Positions 19,001-27,647 of a DNA stretch of 64,000 nucleotides are shown piece after piece; position 1 is the stretch's first letter; each line of letters starts with the position of its first letter. Source of the stretch: Pedobacter kyungheensis (GTDB lineage: Bacteria; Bacteroidota; Bacteroidia; Sphingobacteriales; Sphingobacteriaceae); assembly GCF_000812965.1 (NCBI RefSeq), contig NZ_JSYN01000023.1, positions 104,762-168,761 on the forward strand. Direction: 5' to 3'. The notes beneath the pieces are model-generated. The model made no database searches. It was given only the letters and a program-made list of their open reading frames with translations, and was not told where the DNA came from. Position numbers and translations under genes: made by a program.

Positions 19001-19474
19001 TTGGATATTTCAGCTAACTGGCAGGTACAATTCGATCCTGCCTATGGTGGTCCATCCAAACCAGTTGCCTTTAATCAGCTTAGCGATTGGAGCAAAAATC
19101 CTGATACTGCAATCCGCTATTATTCAGGAACTGCAGTTTACACCAAAAACTTTACTTACAATGGCGATACTAAAAAGGCCTGGATCGATCTGGGTGCTTT
19201 CTCGAGCATGGCCGAAGTTAAAATCAACGGCGTGACATGCGGCACCTTGTGGACACCGCCTTACCGTTTAGACATCAGCAAAGCCATTAAAAAAGGAGAG
19301 AACCATATCAGCATTGAAGTGGTAAATACCTGGGCTAACCGTTTAATTGGAGATAGTAAATTACCTGAAAATAAAAGAATTACCAAAACAACTGCACCTT
19401 TCCGTTTAGCAGACAAGCCTTTAAACTCTGCAGGTTTATTCGGTCCGGTAGTTATTCAATTGGAGGAGAAATAA
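16034..19474 (+). CDS. Alpha-L-rhamnosidase-like, GH106
   Basis: A 1146-residue secreted enzyme with a signal peptide (VVLLLSMCFSNKTVAQ). The GH106 start 'PWVFWYWIKAGVSKAGITADLEAM' (32-55) and GIGGAYLMSIQG are followed by KLGMHVSDGFALAGGPW. A galactose-binding-like insert (about 215-320) precedes FHVDSWECGSQNWSP, whose Glu439 is a likely catalytic residue. A C-terminal jelly-roll (TRYYSGTAVYTKNF, WIDLGAFSSMAEVKING; about 1000-1146) is typical of these long proteins. GH106 enzymes cleave alpha-L-rhamnosides, including those of pectic side chains. It is coupled to the GH127 gene (one base apart). Confidence 0.87.
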   Translation: MKPICLKILPVVLLLSMCFSNKTVAQNDNAKPWVFWYWIKAGVSKAGITADLEAMRANGIGGAYLMSIQGADKTPLYQPPSVQLTPEWWQMVEFAMSEAKRLNLKLGMHVSDGFALAGGPWIKPELSMQKVVWSKITTSNTKNKIQLPTPENKENYYRDIAVYAYPSPVGEGISTRTIIPKITASNGADASGLVQPGNKKNFGSNEPCYIQYEFEKPFTCRTVTIKVSGNNYQAQRLAIEVSNDGKTFRSIGRLAAPRHGWQDTDEDVTHSIVPTTAKFFRFIYDKKGSEPGAEDLDAAKWKPSLKLVNLELSAEAQLNQFEGKNGSVWRISKRSTDAQIAKNLCIPLKNIINLSNKLNPDGTLNWKAPKGKWTILRIGHTSTGHTNATAGGGMGLECDKFNPTAVKLQFDNWYGAALKHAGPEIAKKVLSVFHVDSWECGSQNWSPLFKAEFLKRRGYDLTPYLPIMTGLPVENAKVSEDFLYDIRKTIAELVVDQFYKTLAKLAKEKGVTFTAESVAPTMISDGLLHYKTVDVPMGEFWLNSPTHDKPNDMLDAISGAHIYGKNIVQAEAFTTVRMDWNESPGNMKTLQDRNYALGINKLVYHVFAHNPWMDRKPGMTLDGVGLYFQRDQTWWKLGKAWVDYATRTQNLLQQGKPVVDIAVFTGEELPRRSVLPDRLVTILPGVFGKEVVEAEQKRLANVDEPLRQIPAGVTHSANMADPENWLNPLRGYAYDSFNPDVLSTATVKNGEVVFASGTSYKILVFPGEMKMNPNYQYMSYETVKKLLELIKAGAKVIVGDKPLYQSGIKQVNAMEFNKIVDEIWGGNFESYKNNNHPVYTKKVGLGQIFKAPFYGETFDVLGLKRDLNINEFTNNQLNKDYAPDIAYAHRVDGNKEIYFISNQQDRKRTLLFNLRNGKKSVQSYDAVSDIWSEPHKINNAFDGTDINLTLHPNQSIFLVLDTPEVFSFHSQSAEDELKAAKNKPADKNVLDISANWQVQFDPAYGGPSKPVAFNQLSDWSKNPDTAIRYYSGTAVYTKNFTYNGDTKKAWIDLGAFSSMAEVKINGVTCGTLWTPPYRLDISKAIKKGENHISIEVVNTWANRLIGDSKLPENKRITKTTAPFRLADKPLNSAGLFGPVVIQLEEK

Positions 19475-19475
19475 G

Positions 19476-21503
19476 ATGAAGATATTTTTCAAAATAAAGA
19501 CGCTGGCCCTGATGTTACTGTTAGCCTCAGTAGCCCAGGCACAGGATAAATCGCTGGTAAACACCTCAAACAGCCCTTATGCGAAACTGCACAGCATTAA
19601 CCTGAGTGATGTAACCTGGACAAATGGTTTCTGGGCCGATCGCTTTAAAGTAGCTACCGAAACCATGGTACCCAACATGTGGGCCATTTACAACGATCCC
19701 AAAATCAGCCACGCTTTTAAAAACTTCGAAATTGCGGCTGGCCTCGATACCGGTTCGCATGCTGGTCCTTCTTTTCACGATGGCGATTATTACAAAACTT
19801 TAGAAGCTGTTGCTGTACTTTACGCTTCAACCAAAAATCCAAAATTGAACGAAATGATGGATAAGGCGATTGCTGTAATCGGCAAATCGCAGCGCGAAGA
19901 TGGTTATATCTATACCAAAGCCATGATCGAGCAGCGTAAAACCGGAGCCAATAACCAGTTTCAGGATCGCCTGAGTTTCGAATCTTACAACATTGGTCAC
20001 TTAATGACAGCAGGTTGCATTCATTACCGAGCCACCGGCAAAACCACTTTGCTCAACATCGCCAAAAAAGCTACAGATTATTTATACAAATTCTATAAAT
20101 CCGCTTCGCCCACTTTGGCCAGAAATGCCATTTGCCCTTCGCACTACATGGGTGTGGTAGAAATGTACCGTACCACAAAAGATCCGCGATACCTCGAGCT
20201 GGCTAAACATTTAATTGCCATTAAAGGCAAAATAGAGGATGGAACCGACGACAACCAGGACCGTATTCCATTTTTACAGCAAACCAAAGCCATGGGTCAT
20301 GCCGTAAGGGCCAATTACCTGTATGCCGGTGTAGCCGATCTATACGCAGAAACCGGAAAAGATTCGCTTTTAAACACGCTGAATCTGATGTGGGATGATG
20401 TAAACCAGCATAAAATGTACATTACAGGTGGTTGTGGTTCGCTTTACGATGGTACTTCGCCTGACGGTACCTCATACAATCCGGCCGAGGTGCAGAAAAT
20501 ACATCAGGCTTTCGGGCGCGATTACCAGCTACCCAATTTTACCGCGCATAACGAAACCTGTGCCAATATTGGTAACGTATTGTGGAACTGGCGCATGTTG
20601 CAAATTACCGGCGATGCCAAATATGCCGATGTGATGGAACTGGCGCTTCATAACAGTGTTTTATCGGGTATTAGCTTAGATGGGAAGAATTTCCTGTATA
20701 CCAATCCGCTGGCACAATCAGATGATTTACCTTTTAAGCAGCGCTGGTCTAAAGATCGTGTACCTTACATAGCACTATCTAACTGTTGTCCGCCAAATGT
20801 GGTGCGCACCATTGCCGAAGTTAGTGATTATGCCTACAGTGTTTCTGATAAAGGACTGTGGTTCAATTTGTATGGAGGCAACAATTTAAGCACCACACTA
20901 ACCAACGGCACTAAAGTTTCTTTGACTGAAGAAACCGATTATCCTTGGAATGGCAACATTAAAATCACATTGAAAGAAAGTACCAACAAAGCCTATTCGA
21001 TTTTTTTAAGAATCCCCGCCTGGACACATGATGCGCAGATCAGCATCAACGGAACAGCAGCACAGGTAAAGCCAGTTTCGGGCACGTATGCCGAAATAAA
21101 CCGAGTTTGGAAAAAAGGCGATATCATCGAACTAAACTTGCCAATGGAGGCCGTTTTAATTGAAGCCAATCCTTTAGTAGAGGAGAACCGCAATCAGGTA
21201 GCCGTAAAACGCGGTCCGGTGGTGTACTGCCTCGAATCTACCGATCTGCCAGGCAAAAATATTTTCAATGCCTTCGTACCTGCCTCTACCCAATTTGAAG
21301 CGCAGACCATGAATATTGATGGCGCCAAAATAATTAGCCTGGTGGGTACTGCTAAAATTGTGGCACCCAATAACTGGAAAAACGTGCTTTATAAACCTAT
21401 TGAAGATAAAAATACTACAACCACACTTAAACTGATACCTTACTTTGCCTGGGGCAACAGGGGCCATTCAGAAATGTCGGTTTGGCTGCCGCTTAGTCGT
21501 TAG
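19476..21503 (+). CDS. GH127 beta-L-arabinofuranosidase-like enzyme
   Basis: A 675-residue secreted protein with a signal peptide ending LLASVAQAQ. The (alpha/alpha)6 barrel starts VTWTNGFWADRFKV. Glu360 and Cys362 (HNETCANIG) and Cys437-Cys438 (SNCCPPNVVR) reproduce the zinc-binding Glu and Cys set of GH127, with one of the paired cysteines acting as nucleophile. The C-terminal beta-sandwich includes FLRIPAWTHDAQISING. Family members release beta-L-arabinofuranose; a member of the Bacteroides RG-II system acts on aceric acid, so the substrate here is open. It shares the transcript with GH106. Confidence 0.9.
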   Translation: MKIFFKIKTLALMLLLASVAQAQDKSLVNTSNSPYAKLHSINLSDVTWTNGFWADRFKVATETMVPNMWAIYNDPKISHAFKNFEIAAGLDTGSHAGPSFHDGDYYKTLEAVAVLYASTKNPKLNEMMDKAIAVIGKSQREDGYIYTKAMIEQRKTGANNQFQDRLSFESYNIGHLMTAGCIHYRATGKTTLLNIAKKATDYLYKFYKSASPTLARNAICPSHYMGVVEMYRTTKDPRYLELAKHLIAIKGKIEDGTDDNQDRIPFLQQTKAMGHAVRANYLYAGVADLYAETGKDSLLNTLNLMWDDVNQHKMYITGGCGSLYDGTSPDGTSYNPAEVQKIHQAFGRDYQLPNFTAHNETCANIGNVLWNWRMLQITGDAKYADVMELALHNSVLSGISLDGKNFLYTNPLAQSDDLPFKQRWSKDRVPYIALSNCCPPNVVRTIAEVSDYAYSVSDKGLWFNLYGGNNLSTTLTNGTKVSLTEETDYPWNGNIKITLKESTNKAYSIFLRIPAWTHDAQISINGTAAQVKPVSGTYAEINRVWKKGDIIELNLPMEAVLIEANPLVEENRNQVAVKRGPVVYCLESTDLPGKNIFNAFVPASTQFEAQTMNIDGAKIISLVGTAKIVAPNNWKNVLYKPIEDKNTTTTLKLIPYFAWGNRGHSEMSVWLPLSR

Positions 21504-21620
21504 CCTGGAAGCGTCATGCTGAATTTATTTCAGCATCTCATTTTTTGGTTGATGGGTAATTCGATTAAATAAGCATTAAGATTCCCACCAACGTGGAAAT
21601 AATGAAAGAAAAATAATACA

Positions 21621-23039
21621 ATGAAATTAAAACTAATCCTTTTCCTGATCCTTTGCTCTAGCATCGCATCGGCCACTGTAAAACCAGCTTCCATTTTTAC
21701 CGATCATATGGTGCTGCAGCAGCAAAGCAAGGTGGCCATTTGGGGCTGGGCTAAACCCGCAATCAAAGTAAAAGTACTTACTTCGTGGAACAAAACCAGC
21801 TACGCTGCAACAACCGATGAAACCGGAAAGTGGAAAGTTAAAGTGGCTACACCAGCTGCCGGCGGACCATACGAAATAGAGCTCAATGATGGAGAAAAAC
21901 TCTTACTGAAAGATATTCTCATTGGTGAGGTTTGGTTCTGCGGAGGCCAGTCGAATATGGAAATGCCCATGAAAGGGTTCAAAAGTCAGCCTGTTATCGG
22001 CTCCAATGAAGTTATCTTAAAATCCTCAAACCCCAACATCAGGTTATATACTGTTCCGCGTTCATCCATTACCGAAAGGCAGGAGAACAGCAAGCCTTCG
22101 TTGTGGAAACTTGCTGAACCGGAAACCGTTTCTAATTTCAGTGCTACCGCTTATTATTTTGGATCGTTACTGAGCGAAATGCTCCATGTACCCATTGGCT
22201 TAATTAACGACAGTTACGGTGGTTCGAGCATTGAAGCCTGGATGTCGCCCGAAGATTTGAAACCCTTTACAGAAGTTAAAATCCCTTCAAAAGGCGATTC
22301 TATTAAAGAAGTAAGCAGAACTCCCACTACCTTATACAATGGCATGCTTTATCCGGTAATCGGTTATGGCATTAAAGGCGCTATCTGGTATCAGGGCGAA
22401 TCCAATTATGAGCGACCACAACGCTATGAAGATTTGTTCCCGGCCATGGTTTCGAGCTGGCGACAACACTGGGATAATGGTGAATTCCCCTTTTACTACG
22501 CACAAATTGCGCCCTACAATTATTCACTTATCGCCAAACCAGGCACCAATTACAACTCGGCTTATTTACGCGATGCGCAGCGCAAGTCGTTAAGCAAAAT
22601 ACCCAACAGTGGTATGGCAGTGTTAATGGATATCGGCGAAGAAAACTCCATCCATCCGGCCAATAAAAAACAGGGTGGACAAAGGCTTGCTTACATCGCC
22701 CTAGCCCAAACCTATGGCATTAAAGGCTTTGGGGCACTTAGCCCGGCTTACGAACTGTTAAGTATCGAAAAAAACACCGCAACCCTTAAATTTCAAAATG
22801 TACCCAATGGCCTCACTTCTTTTGGTAAAGCCTTATCTTTATTCGAAATTGCAGGTGCAGACCATAAGTTTTATCCGGCCAAAGCCACTATAAAAGGCAG
22901 TAGTATTATTGTTTCGGCCGAGGAGGTAAAAGTGCCTGTAGCCGTACGTTATGCCTTTAAAGATTTTGTAACCGGCGATTTATTCGGAAACGATGGCCTT
23001 CCGGCTTCCTCTTTCCGCACAGACAATTGGGAGAAATAA
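21621..23039 (+). CDS. Sialate O-acetylesterase-like SGNH esterase
   Basis: A 472-residue secreted esterase with a signal peptide (to about A19). 'IFTDHMVLQQQSKVAIWGWA' is the usual N-terminal beta-domain of this family. GGQSNMEMPM holds the nucleophile Ser111; AIWYQGESN and a later HPANKKQGGQRLA provide the other blocks, the latter with the Asp/His region. In Bacteroidota glycan loci such enzymes deacetylate plant polysaccharides as often as sialic acid, and no sialidase is present here, so removal of acetyl groups from pectin-like glycans is more likely. It overlaps or abuts the DUF5703 gene. Confidence 0.87.
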   Translation: MKLKLILFLILCSSIASATVKPASIFTDHMVLQQQSKVAIWGWAKPAIKVKVLTSWNKTSYAATTDETGKWKVKVATPAAGGPYEIELNDGEKLLLKDILIGEVWFCGGQSNMEMPMKGFKSQPVIGSNEVILKSSNPNIRLYTVPRSSITERQENSKPSLWKLAEPETVSNFSATAYYFGSLLSEMLHVPIGLINDSYGGSSIEAWMSPEDLKPFTEVKIPSKGDSIKEVSRTPTTLYNGMLYPVIGYGIKGAIWYQGESNYERPQRYEDLFPAMVSSWRQHWDNGEFPFYYAQIAPYNYSLIAKPGTNYNSAYLRDAQRKSLSKIPNSGMAVLMDIGEENSIHPANKKQGGQRLAYIALAQTYGIKGFGALSPAYELLSIEKNTATLKFQNVPNGLTSFGKALSLFEIAGADHKFYPAKATIKGSSIIVSAEEVKVPVAVRYAFKDFVTGDLFGNDGLPASSFRTDNWEK

Positions 23040-23046
23040 TAATGAT

Positions 23047-23160
23047 GTTAACCACAAAGACACCTATTTTATATAAAAAGCACTTAAATGTGCTAAATTG
23101 CCTTATATGGTCGGCATTTTTAAGTCGCGTCTCAGGTGTCCTTAGGTGTCTTAGGTGGTC
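23047..23160. repeat. Interspersed repeat upstream of the DUF5703 gene
   Basis: The stretch starts TTAACCACAAAGACACC and ends with CAGGTGTCCTTAGGTGTCTTAGG, a degenerate motif series also echoed at 7983-8006. It is open in frame with the following gene, but encodes an unlikely N-terminus with no similarity to a mature domain. Confidence 0.5.
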
Positions 23161-23167
23161 GAATATT

Positions 23168-25462
23168 TTGCGCTTAGAAATTAAATCCTTTGCTCTTGTG
23201 CTCTTCTTGTCTTTATGGTTCACTTTAACAACTGCTTTTTCGCAAGAAAAAGATAACGTGGTATGGACTACCCAAAGTAACAATTCAGCTGAATCGATGC
23301 CTGTTGGAGGAGGCGATATCGGTTTAAATCTCTGGGTAGAAAAAGGAGAGGTGTATCTGTATATTGCCCGCAGCGGAACTTTTGATGAAAACAATACCTT
23401 GCTTAAACTTGGTCGCATCAGGCTGCAGTTTAGCCCGAATCCATTTGCTTGCCAAACGTTTAAACAAGAACTCATCCTGAAAGATGGTTACGCCAGCATA
23501 TCCGGAGCGAATGGAAAAATTAAAACCGGAATCAAGGTTTGGGTTGATGTTTTTAAACCTGTTATTCATATAGACATCCAGTCGAACACAAAAATCACCA
23601 CTACCGCCAATTATGAGAGCTGGCGCTTTGAAGATCGGATTACCACAGGCAAAGAAAATAACCAGAATTCGTACAAATGGGCTCCTCAAGGGGTTGTAAA
23701 AACACTGAAAGACGAAATTGCTTTTAAAGATGGTGGCGTACAATTTTATCATCAGAATCAGCCGCAAACTGTTTTTGATGTGACGGTAAAGCAACAAGGT
23801 TTAACCGAATATCAAACAGCACTATACAACCCCTTAAAAAATCTGATTTTTGGCGGGATAATGACAGGGAAAAACATGGTCGCTGCAGGTAATGATGCCG
23901 GCACTTATCTCAACACACCTTTTCAGGGCTGGAAATTGAAAAGTAAAACACCTGCCACAAGCGAACACCTCACCATTGCCCTAAATACCTGTACCACTTC
24001 GGCTGTTGCCAACTGGGAAAAGGAATTGAAAAGCACACTTCAAAATGCGAAAAACGATCAGCAGGCCAGCATCAAATGGTGGAACAATTACTGGAACAAA
24101 AGTTTTATTTACATCCATGCAAAAGATGAGGCTGCGAATCAATCAGGCAGGAATTATCAGCTTTTCCGCTACATGTTGGGCTGCAATACTTTTGGTAAAT
24201 ATCCTACTAAATTTAATGGCGGGCTTTTCACTTTCGATCCGCAGCTTACTGATAGTGCATTAAAATATACGCCCGATTTCAGAAACTGGGGAGGAGGTAC
24301 CCATACCGCACAAAACCAGCGTTTGGTTTACTGGCCCATGCTTAAAACCGGTGATTTTGATATGATGGCGGCACAATTCGATTTTTACCTTGGTTTAGTC
24401 CGTAATGCAGAAATCAGGACTCAGGCTGCCTGGGGGCACAAGGGAGCAAGTTTTACTGAGCAATTAGAAAACTTCGGTTTACCCAACCCTGCCGAATATG
24501 GCTGGAAACGCCCGGCTGATTTTAACAAAGGGATGGAATACAATGCCTGGCTCGAATACGAATGGGATACCGTTCTGGAGTTCTGCACGATGATTCTTGA
24601 AACAGAACGTTATGATAAGCGAAATATCGAAAAATATCTTCCCTTAATTGAAAGCTCCCTAACGTTTTTTAAAGAGCATTATACCTATCTGGCCAAACAA
24701 CGCGGGGCCAAAGCATTCGATGGGGAAGGACACTTGGTTTTGTATCCAGGCTCCGGTGCCGAAACCTATAAAATGGCTTACAATGCTACCTCTACCATCG
24801 CTGCGTTGAAAACAGTATTACAGAGATTGATTGAAAGTCCTTCATTACCCGAAAATAAGCGAAGCGAATGGACAGCCATGCTCAAAACCATCCCAGAGAT
24901 CAGTTTCAGGTCTTTTCAGGGGCAAACCACTATTTCACCAGCTAAAACCTGGGAGCGGATCAACAACACCGAAAGTCCGCAACTTTACCCGGTTTTTCCA
25001 TGGAGAATTTATGGCATTGGCAAACCGGGATTGGATACCGCCATCAACACCTTTAAATATGATACCGATCTGCTTAAATTTCGCAGTCATATCGGTTGGA
25101 AACAGGATAACATCTTTGCAGCAAGATTAGGTTTAACCGACGAAGCTGCCCGATTAACCACCCTAAAATTAAAAGATTCTGGAAGACGTTTTCCGGCCTT
25201 CTGGGGACCAGGTTTCGATTGGACACCCGATCACAACTGGGGCGGTTCGGGCATGATTGGTTTACAAGAAATGCTCATGCAAACCGATGGAAAAAAGATT
25301 TATCTTTTCCCGGCATGGCCGGCAGACTGGAACGTACATTTTAAACTTTATGCACCATACCAAACTACCGTTGAAGGAACTTTAAAAGATGGAAAATTAA
25401 TAGATTTGAAAGTATTACCTGAATCGAGAAAAAAAGATATCATAAATATGATTAACCAATAG
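23168..25462 (+). CDS. DUF5703-type six-hairpin glycosidase-like protein
   Basis: A secreted protein of about 764 residues. From a TTG at 23168 it would read MRLEIKSFALVLFLSLWFTLTTAFSQ, a good signal peptide. The longer frame from 23027 adds 47 residues translated from an interspersed repeat, so I prefer the TTG start. The mature part opens VVWTTQSNNSAESMPVGGGDIGLNLW, typical of DUF5703 and GH95-like N-terminal beta-domains. The helical barrel includes FRNWGGGTHTAQNQRLVYWP and GAETYKMAYNATSTIAAL. Carbohydrate hydrolysis is inferred from fold and context; substrate unknown. It ends just before a REP-like hairpin. Confidence 0.75.
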   Translation: MRLEIKSFALVLFLSLWFTLTTAFSQEKDNVVWTTQSNNSAESMPVGGGDIGLNLWVEKGEVYLYIARSGTFDENNTLLKLGRIRLQFSPNPFACQTFKQELILKDGYASISGANGKIKTGIKVWVDVFKPVIHIDIQSNTKITTTANYESWRFEDRITTGKENNQNSYKWAPQGVVKTLKDEIAFKDGGVQFYHQNQPQTVFDVTVKQQGLTEYQTALYNPLKNLIFGGIMTGKNMVAAGNDAGTYLNTPFQGWKLKSKTPATSEHLTIALNTCTTSAVANWEKELKSTLQNAKNDQQASIKWWNNYWNKSFIYIHAKDEAANQSGRNYQLFRYMLGCNTFGKYPTKFNGGLFTFDPQLTDSALKYTPDFRNWGGGTHTAQNQRLVYWPMLKTGDFDMMAAQFDFYLGLVRNAEIRTQAAWGHKGASFTEQLENFGLPNPAEYGWKRPADFNKGMEYNAWLEYEWDTVLEFCTMILETERYDKRNIEKYLPLIESSLTFFKEHYTYLAKQRGAKAFDGEGHLVLYPGSGAETYKMAYNATSTIAALKTVLQRLIESPSLPENKRSEWTAMLKTIPEISFRSFQGQTTISPAKTWERINNTESPQLYPVFPWRIYGIGKPGLDTAINTFKYDTDLLKFRSHIGWKQDNIFAARLGLTDEAARLTTLKLKDSGRRFPAFWGPGFDWTPDHNWGGSGMIGLQEMLMQTDGKKIYLFPAWPADWNVHFKLYAPYQTTVEGTLKDGKLIDLKVLPESRKKDIINMINQ

Positions 25463-25465
25463 TAC

Positions 25466-25548
25466 CGTCATCCTGAACTTGTTTCAGGATCTCTTATTTT
25501 ACAATGAGACCCTGAAATGAATCCGAAAGCTATCGGATCAGGGTGACG
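25466..25548. repeat. REP-like palindrome
   Basis: Arms CGTCATCCTGAACTTGTTTCAG and a matching CCTGAAATGAATCCG...CAGGGTGACG enclose GATCTC...GAGACC, with an inner CCGAAAGCTATCGG hairpin. It lies between two same-strand genes and may also end transcripts. Confidence 0.7.
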
Positions 25549-25570
25549 ACTAATAAATAATTTTAGAAGC

Positions 25571-26359
25571 ATGGATTTACAGTTAAAAGAAAAAGTAATC
25601 ATCATTACCGGAGCGGCCAAAGGCATTGGCCGTAGTATTGCAGAAGTATTTGCCAAAGAAGATGCCATTGCCGTAATTGTAGGCAGAAAAGCAGCAGACA
25701 ATAAGAAAGTGGTTGACGAAATTACCGCACAAGGCAAAAAGGCCGATCAGTTTGTAGCCGAACTGTCCAAACCGGAAGATTGTGCAAAAGTAGTTGCCCA
25801 AATTGTAGCTAAATTCGGCAGGATTGATGGCCTCGTAAACAATGCCGGTGTGAATGATGGCGTAGGCCTCGAAAGTGGCAATTATGAAGGATTTATGGCC
25901 TCGCTCCATAAAAATGTGGTACATTATTACCTGATGGCGCACTATGCTTTGCCTGAGTTGATTAAAAGCAAAGGTGCAATTGTAAATATCACTTCCAAAA
26001 CAGCGGAAACTGGTCAGGGCAATACATCTGCCTATGCTGCAGCTAATGGTGGTAGAAACGCACTCACACGCGAATGGGCGGTAGAACTCCTCAAATACGG
26101 CATCAGGGTTAATGCCGTGGTGGTAGCCGAATGCTGGACACCAGCTTACGAAACCTGGATTGAAACGCTGACCGATGCGCAGGAAAAATTAAACGAAATT
26201 ACAGCTAAAATTCCTTTAGAAAACAGGATGACCACCGCAGAAGAAATCGCCAACATGACGGTATTTCTGATGTCGGGCCGTTCTAGTCACACTACCGGAC
26301 AAATTATCCATGTAGATGGGGGCTATGTACATTTAGACCGGGCTTTGGCGAACGCTTAA
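25571..26359 (+). CDS. SDR-family dehydrogenase with altered catalytic motif
   Basis: A 262-residue short-chain dehydrogenase like the bacterial L-fucose/L-rhamnose dehydrogenases that oxidise the sugar at C1. The cofactor motif TGAAKGIG is at residues 13-20, NNAG at 90-93, the catalytic Ser at 142 and Tyr at 155. The lysine of the YxxxK motif is replaced: YAAAN, with Asn159. The C-terminal HVDGGYVHLDR region is otherwise complete. Either another residue takes over, or the enzyme is catalytically changed. It would act after FucP import. The gene stands between the glycosidases and the zinc dehydrogenase. Confidence 0.85.
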   Translation: MDLQLKEKVIIITGAAKGIGRSIAEVFAKEDAIAVIVGRKAADNKKVVDEITAQGKKADQFVAELSKPEDCAKVVAQIVAKFGRIDGLVNNAGVNDGVGLESGNYEGFMASLHKNVVHYYLMAHYALPELIKSKGAIVNITSKTAETGQGNTSAYAAANGGRNALTREWAVELLKYGIRVNAVVVAECWTPAYETWIETLTDAQEKLNEITAKIPLENRMTTAEEIANMTVFLMSGRSSHTTGQIIHVDGGYVHLDRALANA

Positions 26360-26448
26360 ACAGTTTTCAGTTGGCAGTTATCAGTTTGCAGTTTATGCAA
26401 ATGCCAACAATTAACCGATTAACCAATTTATACAATTAACCAATACCA

Positions 26449-27468
26449 ATGAAAACCCTAACCTGTACAACTCCCGGTACTTTTGAATATTCAGAAACTG
26501 AAAAACCTGAACTTCAAAAAGACCAGGCCATTATTAAAATAAAAAGAATCGGCATTTGCGGCACCGATTTACATGCTTTTGAAGGCACACAACCTTTTTT
26601 TAATTACCCGCGCATTTTAGGTCACGAGCTTTCCGGCGAATTGGTTGCCATTGATGGCAGAACCGATTTTGAAATAGGAGAGGCTGTTACCTTTATCCCT
26701 TATTTTAATTGTGGCGAATGTATTGCCTGCCGCATGCACAAACCCAATTGTTGTGTAAAAATGCAGGTTTGCGGTGTGCATGTAGATGGTGGCATGCGCG
26801 AATATCTATCCGTTCCATCACGCACACTGCTACATGGCGAAGGACTAAGCTACGATGAGCTGGCCCTGGTAGAACCACTGGCCATTGGTGCACATGGTGT
26901 GCGCAGGGCCGAAGTACAACCCGGTGAATTTGTGCTGGTAATTGGTGCCGGCCCCATTGGTTTAGGCACCATGGAGTTTGCACGCATAGCCGGCGGACAG
27001 GTTATTGCTCTTGATATCAATAACGACAGGCTGAACTTTTGTAAAGAAAAATTAGGGGTTGCACATACCATTAATGCATTATCACCAGATGTAACCGAGC
27101 AATTGAGCCAAATTACCAATGGCGATATGCCCACTGTGGTAATCGACGCAACGGGCAACCAAAAAGCCATTAACAACGCCATTCATTACATGGCCCATGG
27201 CGCAAGATTTGTACTTATTGGTTTGCAAAAAGGAGATTTAATTTTTAACCACCCTGAATTCCATAAGCGCGAATCTACTTTAATGAGCAGCAGAAACGCA
27301 ACCATTGTCGATTTCGAACATGTCATCCAATCGATGAAAGCTGGTTTGGTAAAGCCCACAACCTACATTACCCATCAGGTTAATTTTGAGGAAATTAAAG
27401 ATAACTTTGAAAGTTGGCTCGATCCTAAAAACGGGGTAATTAAGGCCATGGCAAAGATTGGGGAGTAA
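26449..27468 (+). CDS. Zinc-dependent medium-chain dehydrogenase (L-fuconate/L-galactonate or polyol type)
   Basis: A 339-residue MDR dehydrogenase. Catalytic zinc ligands are Cys37, His59-Glu60 (GHE) and Glu142. The structural zinc site is Cys88, Cys91, Cys94, Cys102. The nucleotide-binding motif IGAGPIGLG begins near residue 165. Overall it is most like sorbitol/threonine and L-galactonate-5-dehydrogenase-type enzymes such as LgoD/RspB. With the SDR it could form an oxidative route for a deoxy-L-sugar acid, an inference from context. A REP-like hairpin follows the stop. Confidence 0.85.
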   Translation: MKTLTCTTPGTFEYSETEKPELQKDQAIIKIKRIGICGTDLHAFEGTQPFFNYPRILGHELSGELVAIDGRTDFEIGEAVTFIPYFNCGECIACRMHKPNCCVKMQVCGVHVDGGMREYLSVPSRTLLHGEGLSYDELALVEPLAIGAHGVRRAEVQPGEFVLVIGAGPIGLGTMEFARIAGGQVIALDINNDRLNFCKEKLGVAHTINALSPDVTEQLSQITNGDMPTVVIDATGNQKAINNAIHYMAHGARFVLIGLQKGDLIFNHPEFHKRESTLMSSRNATIVDFEHVIQSMKAGLVKPTTYITHQVNFEEIKDNFESWLDPKNGVIKAMAKIGE

Positions 27469-27474
27469 ACAGAT

Positions 27475-27551
27475 CGTCATTCTGAATGAAATGAAGAATC
27501 TCATCCAATAAAACAATTCAGGTAGAGATTCTTCACTGCGTTCAGAATGAC
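27475..27551. repeat. REP-like hairpin at the end of the glycan island
   Basis: Arms CGTCATTCTGAA and TTCAGAATGAC enclose inner arms AAGAATCTC and GAGATTCTT. It begins seven bases after the dehydrogenase stop and probably marks the end of the rightward transcript. Confidence 0.65.
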
Positions 27552-27612
27552 AAAAGCCATCGCCTTAGGACATCGACTTTATCGCTAAAACAATATCGCA
27601 TCAGAAAATACG

Positions 27613-27620
27613 TATATTTG
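27613..27620 (+). promoter_or_regulatory. Candidate -7 box for the VapXD-like pair
   Basis: TATATTTG fits the Bacteroidota -7 consensus TAnnTTTG and lies 28 bases before the ATG of the small upstream gene. No clear -33 element is seen. Confidence 0.3.
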
Positions 27621-27647
27621 TAAGCATTAATTAATAATAAATCAGTT

